This document shows, one piece after another, positions 8,428 through 14,361 of a stretch of 20,554 nt of DNA. The number at the start of each line of letters is the position of its first letter. The first letter of the stretch is position 1. Below the pieces are notes generated by a model that did not search any database, had not been told where the DNA came from, and saw only the letters and a program-made list of their open reading frames with translations. This DNA comes from a virus. The stretch is from the IMG/VR virus record IMGVR_UViG_3300035157_001307, positions 1-20,554 of that record. One strand, written 5' to 3'. The position numbers and the translations under genes were made by a program.

Positions 8428-8807
8428 AAAACTATACACTTTGTAGGAATTCCTCCCCTACCTCTTATATATCTCTTTCTCTGTGCAGGGGCAAGTGATG
8501 CTCTCCACACCTCTATTGCTTCCCATCGCTTCTGGTCAAAGAAGTCTTGCTGAAAATACCAGATTTCCACGGATTCATGTGATTTAGATTTGTTACAATC
8601 ATCGCAGCAACATAGCATATTTGTCAACTCACTCTGCCCACCGTGTGTCTGTGCATGTATGTGATCTATTGTATCCCCGTATTCTCCACAGTATGCACAT
8701 TTATAATCCCACGCTTCCTTGATGTGTTTTCGCCACATCTTTTTCGCCTTCCCATAATTACTCGCCAACATTTCATAAAGGTACTCTGAAGGTTTGCTAA
8801 GTAGCAT
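8424..8807 (-). CDS. HNH endonuclease
   Basis: This 127-residue protein is a compact HNH nuclease. The motifs are CAYC (C37, C40), the DH pair D48-H49 in TIDHIHAQTHGG, N63, and CDDCNKSK (C68, C71, N72). The two CxxC pairs form the structural zinc site, and the DH...N...N residues are the usual metal-dependent nickase/cleavage site. Free-standing HNH nucleases in T4-like phages are often homing enzymes, and others act in packaging or host-DNA attack. Its start codon lies only 28 bases from the divergent sulfotransferase start. I see no intron or inserted-gene scar next to it. No convincing promoter is visible in the 28-base gap. Confidence 0.88.
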   Translation of the reverse strand: MLLSKPSEYLYEMLASNYGKAKKMWRKHIKEAWDYKCAYCGEYGDTIDHIHAQTHGGQSELTNMLCCCDDCNKSKSHESVEIWYFQQDFFDQKRWEAIEVWRASLAPAQRKRYIRGRGGIPTKCIVL

Positions 8808-8823
8808 ACATATTGGGTATAGT
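8794..8823 (+). promoter_or_regulatory. Weak candidate promoter for the sulfotransferase run
   Basis: TTGCTA (8794-8799), 18 bases, TATAGT (8818-8823). If used, transcription would start about 6 bases before the ATG at 8836, giving a nearly leaderless message; no Shine-Dalgarno precedes that ATG. The match is poor. Confidence 0.3.
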
Positions 8824-8835
8824 ATTATTATCTAT

Positions 8836-9852
8836 ATGAAACCGAAGTTTATTATGAGTGCCGGTACTGGATGGTCGGCAACCACTCCCCTGTGGTACAC
8901 TTTACAGTTGGATAACAAATATCTTCATACAGGTTACAGAAAAGAAGGATCATATCTAAAAGAGTTGTCAATGAGTCCCCAAGAGAGATTGAGGGCGAAT
9001 TTGCATGCAAGAAAAAATCAAGGGATCTCTGCTGTTCAAAAAACAAGAGAGATGGCAAAGAAAGTATTGAAAGAGAGAGACGAGTACCAAACTAAGAATA
9101 TAAAGGAAGTAGGTAGTCTAGTCCCCTCTTGGGAATATCAAGGATCATTAGCAGCAGTCAGAGAAGACCTATATTTGACTCAAGAAGACATAGATGAGTT
9201 TATTTCACTACCTCAGAGTCTAGACAAGTACATTGCATACTATAAAAAAGTTTGGGAGACTCTACAGGAGCATAACTGTCCTCATCATGCAGTTGCAGAC
9301 TTCTCTAACTCGAATGCATCTCTTTCTAGATCATTCGTCGAGTCTATTATGCCAAAATTACAAGAACACTTTGATGTCAAGGTACTTATGATAGTCAGAG
9401 ACCCGATTCGTCGTCTTTGGTCTGAAAGTGGTGCCTTTTTGAAGGGCACTCAAGAAGATCATGAAAGAGCATTCCTTGAGAGAGTGGTATCTGGTCGGTG
9501 TTGGGATTATATGGAGATTATAGAGAGTTATGAGGGTCTTGTTCCAATGCACATTGTAATCATGGAACAACTATGGGAAGGATATGGGCAGGATGAAGAA
9601 AAATACAAATTATCCAAGTTTCTGAACTATGATATCGATGAAGTCCATGTAAATGTGTATTCACCTGACTATGGACCGAATGCACCTCAATATCCGGGTT
9701 TGCCAGATCAGTGGCACTCAGACAAATACTACTTACGGGAAGAATTGTACAATCAGGTCAGACCATTATTCAAAGTTTACGAACAATGGGTAGACAAGTA
9801 CGGAAGTCTTCCTTTATACTGGGGTCAACCTTATAATTATGCAAAAACCTAA
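8836..9852 (+). CDS. Sulfotransferase-like protein, copy 1 of 3 (338 aa)
   Basis: The protein opens MKPKFIMSAGTGWSATTPLW. The glycine- and threonine-rich turn at 10-20 follows the first beta strand, as in the 5'-phosphosulfate loop of PAPS-dependent sulfotransferases. The 3'-phosphate site is also present: VLMIVRDPIRRLWS (R188, S196). Between them, AVADFSNSNA (152-161) occupies the place of the acceptor-side motif in this superfamily. A shared C-terminal block, GPNAPQYPGLPDQWHSD, ends in a WVDKYGSLPLYWG tail. It would transfer sulfate from PAPS to a hydroxyl or amine, with target unknown. The 8836 ATG is chosen over an upstream TTG because it aligns with the starts of copies 2 and 3. It overlaps copy 2 by 14 bases. 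Confidence 0.82.
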   Translation: MKPKFIMSAGTGWSATTPLWYTLQLDNKYLHTGYRKEGSYLKELSMSPQERLRANLHARKNQGISAVQKTREMAKKVLKERDEYQTKNIKEVGSLVPSWEYQGSLAAVREDLYLTQEDIDEFISLPQSLDKYIAYYKKVWETLQEHNCPHHAVADFSNSNASLSRSFVESIMPKLQEHFDVKVLMIVRDPIRRLWSESGAFLKGTQEDHERAFLERVVSGRCWDYMEIIESYEGLVPMHIVIMEQLWEGYGQDEEKYKLSKFLNYDIDEVHVNVYSPDYGPNAPQYPGLPDQWHSDKYYLREELYNQVRPLFKVYEQWVDKYGSLPLYWGQPYNYAKT

Positions 9853-10750
9853 ATTTCTGTTACTCGCAGGCACTGGTTGGTCTGCCACCACTCCATTGTG
9901 GATGACTCTCAAAGAACAAGGCATTTTGAACACTGGATTATGTAAAGAACCACAAACACTCACTAATATATGTTTTGCAGACGATAATTTTTGGGCATTC
10001 AAACAAAAACCAAAGATAGAGTATGTCCGGTCGAAGAAAAAACACTCAGAACATGATATACAGTTACTCTTAGGTGAAAAATCAACTTTAGACGACTACG
10101 TTACTTACTATCAGTCAATTGTAGGCAAAACTCCTTATGTTGGCGACTTTAGTAATGACAATGCCTTTTTGCCGGGTTGGTTTATCTCTGTTTTAGCAGA
10201 GAGACTCAAGGAAGTGTTTGATGTCAAGGTTTTGATGATATTTCGTGATCCTGTAAGAAGAAGTTACTCATATGCTTCTGCTGCATATGGAGCGAAGTCA
10301 GAAAAGAACTCTAAGATTAGCAGTAACTGGGATAATAACGATCCGAAGTCAAGATTCGAGTGGAGAAAGATAAAAAAGAATAATCCTGATAGTATTACCT
10401 ATTGGAAAAACCTAATCTCCATGTTAGACCCGAATATGGCGAGGTTTTCTTATGTTGACATCTATAAGAAGTACAAATATTCCTTTGATACACTTCCAAT
10501 CGTCATGGAGGACTTATGGGGTGGCAAAACAGAAGAACTTGAAGATTTCCTAGGATGCAAACTTGACGGTTTACATCGAAACTGCTATTATCCGGAAAAG
10601 GGCACTCAAGCACCACAATACGAAGAATTGCCAGATCAGTGGATGAGTGATATGCAGGATATTTCAGCAGCAGACTATCAATTCGGTAGAAACCTACTTA
10701 GATTCATCTATGAAGAGTGGGAACATGAGTTTGAAGCAAATCCATGGTAA
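9839..10750 (+). CDS. Sulfotransferase-like protein, copy 2 of 3 (303 aa)
   Basis: This is the diverged middle copy. It has the same start (MQKPKFLLLAGTGWSATTPLW; phosphosulfate-loop region 11-21), the same acceptor-side motif (VGDFSNDNAF, about 101-110) and the 3'-phosphate motif VLMIFRDPVRRSYS (R136, S142 or S144). It also shares the C-terminal GTQAPQYEELPDQWMSD block. It lacks about 45 residues that copies 1 and 3 carry between the phosphosulfate loop and the acceptor motif, and has a different lysine-rich middle (KSRFEWRKIKKNN). It ends EFEANPW instead of the PLYWG tail. It probably uses the same cofactor with a different acceptor. It overlaps copies 1 and 3 by 14 and 7 bases. Confidence 0.8.
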   Translation: MQKPKFLLLAGTGWSATTPLWMTLKEQGILNTGLCKEPQTLTNICFADDNFWAFKQKPKIEYVRSKKKHSEHDIQLLLGEKSTLDDYVTYYQSIVGKTPYVGDFSNDNAFLPGWFISVLAERLKEVFDVKVLMIFRDPVRRSYSYASAAYGAKSEKNSKISSNWDNNDPKSRFEWRKIKKNNPDSITYWKNLISMLDPNMARFSYVDIYKKYKYSFDTLPIVMEDLWGGKTEELEDFLGCKLDGLHRNCYYPEKGTQAPQYEELPDQWMSDMQDISAADYQFGRNLLRFIYEEWEHEFEANPW

Positions 10751-11718
10751 AACCACAGTTTATACTTAGCACTGGCACTGGATGGTCAGCAACGACTCCC
10801 TTGTGGTACACACTACAAGTAGATAATCCCTTTTTACATGTAGGAATGAAGAAAGATCCCGGATATCTTGATATGTTGAGAAGAACACCGGAAGAGAGAA
10901 TGATAACTGACCGAAAGAACTTTAGAATCAATGGTCGTTCATGGACAACGAAGAATCGTCAGTGGTCAAAGATTGTTTTACAGATGAATAAGGAATTATT
11001 TGAAGAAGGAGCAATACAAACTCGTGGAGGAGCACTTACAGAAGCAAGAAGGCATTTATATTTTACACAAGAGGACGTAGATGAGTTTAGCGAGACACCT
11101 TTATCATTTGAGAAGTATCTCTCTTACTATCGTAAGCACTGGAAATACCTACAGGAGAATAATTGCCCCTACAAGGCAGTTGCAGACTTTTCAAATTCAA
11201 ATGCCAATCTTCCAGATTGGTATATTGACGAATTTATGCCAAAACTTCAAGAACACTTCGATGTCAAGGTACTTATGATAGTCAGAGACCCAATTCGTCG
11301 TCTTTGGTCAGAAGTCAATAGCGATGATCAGGAACATTTCTTCATGAGAAAGATTCAAAGTGGAGATTATTGGAATTATATTGATATTATTGAAAAATGG
11401 GAGAGAGTTTGCCCGATTCATGTCATCATAATGGAACAATTGTGGGAAGGTGACCAACAAGAGAGAGAAAGACAACGATTATCTGACTTTTTAGACTATG
11501 ACATCAAAAAAATTCATGAAAATGCATATTGTCCTGACCGTGGACCCGATGCTCCGCACCTTGTGGGTCTTCCAGACCAGTGGACAAGCGATAAATACAT
11601 GTTACAAGATGAATTATACGAGAAAGTAAGACCTTTGTTCCCCGTTTATCAACAATGGGTGGACAAGTATGGTAGTTTACCGCTATACTGGGGAAAACCA
11701 TACAACTATGAGGTATAA
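10744..11718 (+). CDS. Sulfotransferase-like protein, copy 3 of 3 (324 aa)
   Basis: Copy 3 is the close relative of copy 1. It has MVKPQFILSTGTGWSATTPLW (phosphosulfate-loop region 11-21), AVADFSNSNA (145-154), VLMIVRDPIRRLWSE (R181, S189), the GPDAPHLVGLPDQWTSD block and a WVDKYGSLPLYWGKPYNY end nearly identical to copy 1. It lacks about 14 residues in the central variable region, just after the RRLWSE motif. A 32-base stretch at 11260-11291 is identical to 9373-9404 in copy 1, including third codon positions, pointing to recent duplication or conversion. The ATG lies inside the end of copy 2, so the three are almost certainly one transcript. The acceptor is unknown. Confidence 0.82.
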   Translation: MVKPQFILSTGTGWSATTPLWYTLQVDNPFLHVGMKKDPGYLDMLRRTPEERMITDRKNFRINGRSWTTKNRQWSKIVLQMNKELFEEGAIQTRGGALTEARRHLYFTQEDVDEFSETPLSFEKYLSYYRKHWKYLQENNCPYKAVADFSNSNANLPDWYIDEFMPKLQEHFDVKVLMIVRDPIRRLWSEVNSDDQEHFFMRKIQSGDYWNYIDIIEKWERVCPIHVIIMEQLWEGDQQERERQRLSDFLDYDIKKIHENAYCPDRGPDAPHLVGLPDQWTSDKYMLQDELYEKVRPLFPVYQQWVDKYGSLPLYWGKPYNYEV

Positions 11719-11724
11719 TCAATT

Positions 11725-12129
11725 ATGCTTGACCCTTTTGGTCATAGCAGCATGGGCAAACCTTCTCCTCAAGTAACTATGACAGAGAAAATAACCAAAA
11801 ATTTCCCGGTTTCAGACGTTTTTGCAAAAGTAAAGTTTACAATGCCGGAAACCACCTATACAAAAAAGGAAGTTGATGCCCTCATTGCTAAAGCATTGGC
11901 AGAAGCAAAGGCAATTGACGAAGCATCTATGGCAAAACACAACAGAGATGCCACGATTATCAGTATGATTCTCGGTTTTACTGTTTTAGCGTTCTTTGTA
12001 GACGGTTTATTACGTCTTTTAGGGGTTGTTCCACCATTCATGGGTATAGATATCGATATTTTAGACAAAATTACTGAAAGAGTCGAAGGAGATATACTAC
12101 AAAACTTCAAAAATGTGATCCGAAAATGA
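11725..12129 (+). CDS. Single-span membrane protein with coiled-coil-like segment (134 aa)
   Basis: The N-terminus (MLDPFGHSSMGKPSPQ) is polar and flexible. Residues 47-70 (KKEVDALIAKALAEAKAIDE) form an alanine-rich amphipathic helix. A transmembrane segment follows at about 77-100 (TIISMILGFTVLAFFVDGLL), then a PPFMGIDIDILDKITERV tail. Its last bases overlap the next gene's start (ATGA). A second membrane protein follows directly, so the two may act together at the host membrane. No family with a known function is recognised. Internal methionines at residues 10 and 19 could be alternative starts. Confidence 0.8.
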   Translation: MLDPFGHSSMGKPSPQVTMTEKITKNFPVSDVFAKVKFTMPETTYTKKEVDALIAKALAEAKAIDEASMAKHNRDATIISMILGFTVLAFFVDGLLRLLGVVPPFMGIDIDILDKITERVEGDILQNFKNVIRK

Positions 12130-12365
12130 ACTCGACCGTACTTTTCCTGTATTTTTTACTTTTCATGACGACTTTGGTCTCTGCCATCGTCTTTATGTGG
12201 AAAAGTATGACAGAATCCTTCAAAGCATTGGGTCAACCAATCAAACATAACGTTCACCCAGAGATGAGAGACGTTCAAAGCGGTACAGAATTGCTAGTTT
12301 TCCATGCATCAGACGATGAAGACGACGATGATAGCGAAGGAGACGTCGTAGTCGTTAGAAGATGA
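12126..12365 (+). CDS. Small membrane protein with acidic tail (79 aa)
   Basis: The first 24 residues (MNSTVLFLYFLLFMTTLVSA and on) form one hydrophobic membrane anchor with no signal-peptidase site. A short basic stretch follows (WKSMTESFKALGQPIKHN), then a conserved-looking HPEMRDVQSGTELLVF strand region. The tail has seven acidic residues in a row (63-69) and ends VVVVRR. It is coupled by overlap to the gene on each side (ATGA upstream, ATGATG downstream). From memory, similar proteins occur near purM in marine T4-like phages. Function unknown. Confidence 0.8.
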   Translation: MNSTVLFLYFLLFMTTLVSAIVFMWKSMTESFKALGQPIKHNVHPEMRDVQSGTELLVFHASDDEDDDDSEGDVVVVRR

Positions 12366-13225
12366 TGAAATATCCAGTCAATATTGATGCAGGCAATGAA
12401 TTTGTTGAGCGTCTAAAGAAAAAAGCACCTTCAATCGGTGGTTTCAACGGTCTTTTTCCAATTCCAAAGGGTTATGAGGAACCTTTGTTGGTTTCTGCCA
12501 CTGATGGAGTGGGCACAAAGATCAAATTTTGCAGTCAGGCACGAGATTACAGCACAATCGGCATCGATTTAGTGGCAATGTGTGTCAATGACATCATTAC
12601 CTGTGGTGCAAAACCACTATATTTCCTCGATTACATCTCTTTGAACACAATCAACCCAGTTGTGGATCAAATTATGGAAGGAATTCTCAAAGGATGTGAA
12701 ATTTCGGACATTGAATTGCTAGGAGGAGAGACAGCAGAGCATCCTTGTGCCTTTGATATTGATCTGGCAGGGTTCTGCACCGGCATTGTCGAGAAAGAAT
12801 TGCTGATTGATGGCAGTCATATCAAAGAAGGAGACAAAATTATCGGTTTACCCAGTAGTGGAGTGCATAGTAACGGGTATTCCCTGATTCATCGTCTCAT
12901 GCCTTACGAAAAAGAACTGCTGACACCGACTAAAATCTATACAAAAGAGGTTGAAGAGATACTTGACGAGTATCCAGTACTTGCAATGGCACATATTACA
13001 GGCGGTGGACTTGAAGAGAATCTCAATCGAGTCATACCAGAGGGTCTAAAGGCGAATATTGACTGGAATTCTTGGAAGAGACCAGAGATATTTGATAGAA
13101 TACAGAGACACGGAGTCGAAGAATCAGAAATGAGAAGAGTTTTCAACTGTGGTATCGGTTATTGTTTCATTGTACCACCAGAAGTTTCATTCGGTTGCAC
13201 AATTGGAGAGGTTGTGCTATCATAA
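12362..13225 (+). CDS. purM: Phosphoribosylformylglycinamidine cyclo-ligase (AIR synthetase)
   Basis: PurM catalyses the fifth step of purine synthesis, the ATP-dependent ring closure of FGAM to AIR. Family motifs are intact: NIDAGNEFV near the start, TDGVGTK (47-53), GIDLVAMCVNDI (67-78), GGETAE (121-126), SSGVHSNGYSL (165-175) and TGGG (213-216). Cellular PurM is about 345 residues and this one is 287. It lacks the N-terminal SYKDAG-type lead-in and is trimmed at the C-terminus after a short GEVVLS. purM is a known auxiliary metabolic gene of marine T4-like cyanophages, thought to raise nucleotide supply during infection. Two adjacent ATGs (12362 and 12365) are possible; the first overlaps the preceding stop. 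Confidence 0.95.
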   Translation: MMKYPVNIDAGNEFVERLKKKAPSIGGFNGLFPIPKGYEEPLLVSATDGVGTKIKFCSQARDYSTIGIDLVAMCVNDIITCGAKPLYFLDYISLNTINPVVDQIMEGILKGCEISDIELLGGETAEHPCAFDIDLAGFCTGIVEKELLIDGSHIKEGDKIIGLPSSGVHSNGYSLIHRLMPYEKELLTPTKIYTKEVEEILDEYPVLAMAHITGGGLEENLNRVIPEGLKANIDWNSWKRPEIFDRIQRHGVEESEMRRVFNCGIGYCFIVPPEVSFGCTIGEVVLS

Positions 13226-13229
13226 AGGA

Positions 13230-13328
13230 ATGGAAACATATTTTATATTCATGATTACTTTGGCATGCATCGCTCTCATAGCGGTATTGATTTGGTTCTT
13301 TGTATGGTTCCGGAGTTGGATCGTATGA
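13230..13328 (+). CDS. Membrane micro-protein (32 aa)
   Basis: The 32 residues (METYFIFMITLACIALIAVL, then IWFFVWFRSWIV) are almost entirely one transmembrane helix followed by a short WFRSW end. It begins 4 bases after the purM stop and overlaps the next micro-gene (ATGA at 13325). AAAGGA lies directly before the ATG, too close for a standard Shine-Dalgarno. Its place in an unbroken chain of overlaps, with a hydrophobic pattern that out-of-frame reading rarely gives, supports it. Function unknown. Confidence 0.55.
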   Translation: METYFIFMITLACIALIAVLIWFFVWFRSWIV

Positions 13329-13417
13329 GTATCCTGTATCTGATTCCCCTTTTCTGGGCATGCATTGCAATCGCCCTTTTGATCATTCTCATTATTAGAC
13401 ATCGTTATGGACTTTAG
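13325..13417 (+). CDS. Membrane micro-protein (30 aa)
   Basis: The 30 residues (MSILYLIPLFWACIAIALLI and on) form one transmembrane helix ending in a basic RHRYGL, which would stay in the cytoplasm. Its start overlaps the previous stop, and its end overlaps the DUF3310 start by 11 bases. It resembles the 32-aa neighbour in having a WxCIA or ACIA core, so the two may be relatives or partners. Function unknown. Confidence 0.55.
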   Translation: MSILYLIPLFWACIAIALLIILIIRHRYGL

Positions 13418-13706
13418 TAAAGGTCGTTGGAACATGGACGTCGGTGTTGGTAACACAGCACTCGATTCTTCCTCCCCTATGTTCTCTGCTGACTCTTATA
13501 TTGATACAAAATACGATCCTTCACATTATCAGAGAGGCAAGATCCAAGTATGGGACTTCATCGCCGATCAGAATCTTGACTTCTTCAAGGGTAATGTGGT
13601 AAAATACGTATGTCGTGCAGGATCCAAGTCCGGAGAGTCGGAACTGGATGACCTCATGAAGGCAAAAGTGTACGTGGAGAAGGCAATTGAACTGTTGGCA
13701 CTGTAA
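13407..13706 (+). CDS. DUF3310 (SaV-like) family protein
   Basis: This 99-residue protein carries a complete DUF3310 domain from about residue 37 to the end. The motifs are DPSHYQRGKIQVWDFIADQ, LDFFKGNVVKYVCRAGSK and the helical ELDDLMKAKVYVEKAIELL. The HY, GN-KY and Y-RAG-K features define the family, common in phages and often placed near nucleotide-metabolism genes. Its biochemical role is not firmly established, although such proteins have been labelled nucleotide kinase-like. The first 36 residues are a variable polar extension. Its last 20 bases overlap the TTG-started zinc-ribbon gene. Confidence 0.88.
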   Translation: MDFSKGRWNMDVGVGNTALDSSSPMFSADSYIDTKYDPSHYQRGKIQVWDFIADQNLDFFKGNVVKYVCRAGSKSGESELDDLMKAKVYVEKAIELLAL

Positions 13707-13842
13707 TACTGAACTCATATGGGGTTCGGACTTCAACGGAGAAGATTACGGAGTCGAAGAAGAATATTCAATCGTCACCAATCTCACATGCCCCAAGTGC
13801 CAGTCATTCGTACAAGTGTACTATCCCAATCAAAATGATTGA
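13687..13842 (+). CDS. Zinc-ribbon micro-protein with TTG start (51 aa)
   Basis: Read from TTG at 13687, the frame gives MNCWHCNTELIWGSDFNGED and on to TNLTCPKCQSFVQVYYPNQND. The cysteine pairs C3-C6 and C35-C38 are spaced for a classic four-cysteine zinc ribbon. No ATG exists in frame, and GGAG about 8 bases upstream fits a Shine-Dalgarno for the TTG. The start lies inside DUF3310, and the end overlaps the next micro-gene's ATG. An ATG-only search would miss this gene and instead pick an arginine-rich out-of-frame reading. Likely roles are nucleic-acid or protein binding. Confidence 0.72.
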   Translation: MNCWHCNTELIWGSDFNGEDYGVEEEYSIVTNLTCPKCQSFVQVYYPNQND

Positions 13843-13918
13843 TGACATTATCGTATTCTTTATTATCGTATTCTGTATGATACTTCAAGTCTATCATCGT
13901 AAACGAAATGACGACTAA
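13835..13918 (+). CDS. Membrane micro-protein (27 aa)
   Basis: The 27 residues (MIDDIIVFFIIVFCMILQVY, then HRKRNDD) form one transmembrane helix with a basic end, the same plan as the 30-aa gene upstream. It overlaps the zinc-ribbon stop at its start and the next gene's ATG at its end. The chain of overlaps is the main evidence. Function unknown. Confidence 0.5.
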   Translation: MIDDIIVFFIIVFCMILQVYHRKRNDD

Positions 13919-14078
13919 AACCTATCACATCTATCTGAAAGAGGAATGTCTGTTCAAAGATCTGAATCAAGAAGAATTCGATGTGATATGGGGAAGACTG
14001 TATCGATCATACTTCACACAGGATGTGACATATGTCGAGGTCAGTCCAGAACCCGAAGACATTGACCCCTCTTATTAA
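13908..14078 (+). CDS. Small acidic protein of unknown function (56 aa)
   Basis: The ATG at 13908 gives MTTKTYHIYLKEECLFKDLN and on to an acidic, proline-rich end (SPEPEDIDPSY). The YHIYLK strand, EEF helix and SYEEVS/VTYVEVS-like strand give a small alpha/beta pattern common in phage hypothetical proteins. It overlaps the preceding micro-gene by 11 bases. No catalytic motif is visible. Confidence 0.7.
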   Translation: MTTKTYHIYLKEECLFKDLNQEEFDVIWGRLYRSYFTQDVTYVEVSPEPEDIDPSY

Positions 14079-14079
14079 C

Positions 14080-14361
14080 ATGATTTCACCTCGAATACAA
14101 CCAAATCGTAAATGGTTTGGAATCGCCACTCTTGGATATTTTGCTTCAGCATTTCTGACAGGAGGACTGATCTATCTGGCACAGAGTAATCACAGACTCT
14201 CAGATACGAACGATGCATTATCAGCAGACATGCAGTTACTGATCGAAGCATATACATATGGTGATAAAGACTTCTGTCTGTTAGCACCACAACCAGACGA
14301 TTTCATTATATGGGAAGAAATGCCTTATCGAACTGGACCCGGTGGATACGGAGGTAGATGA
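14080..14361 (+). CDS. Single-span membrane protein (93 aa)
   Basis: From the ATG at 14080 the protein begins MISPRIQPNRKWFGIATLGY. A transmembrane segment spans about 12-34, preceded by basic residues, so the N-terminus is probably inside and the C-terminal domain in the periplasm. The outer part is polar, with one cysteine (C66) and a glycine-rich end (TGPGGYGGR). An upstream in-frame ATG at 14032 would add 16 residues but overlap the previous gene by 47 bases; it has AGGA about 8 bases before it, so the start is uncertain. It ends with an ATGA overlap into the SGNH gene. Confidence 0.72.
   Translation: MISPRIQPNRKWFGIATLGYFASAFLTGGLIYLAQSNHRLSDTNDALSADMQLLIEAYTYGDKDFCLLAPQPDDFIIWEEMPYRTGPGGYGGR

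Noticed and set aside
8845-8895. Walker A ATPase/kinase reading of GTGWSATTPLW
   Set aside because: It lacks the GxxxxGK(S/T) lysine, and the later RDPxRRxxS motif fits the sulfotransferase 3'-phosphate site better.
11714-11719. A promoter for the 134-aa membrane gene (TATAAT at 11714-11719)
   Set aside because: No -35-like hexamer lies 15-19 bases upstream, and the box overlaps the stop codon of sulfotransferase copy 3.
13720-13836. An arginine-rich frame from ATG 13719 (MGFGLQRRRL...)
   Set aside because: The overlapping TTG frame has two CxxC pairs and better composition. The arginine run comes from reading GAAGAA codons out of frame.
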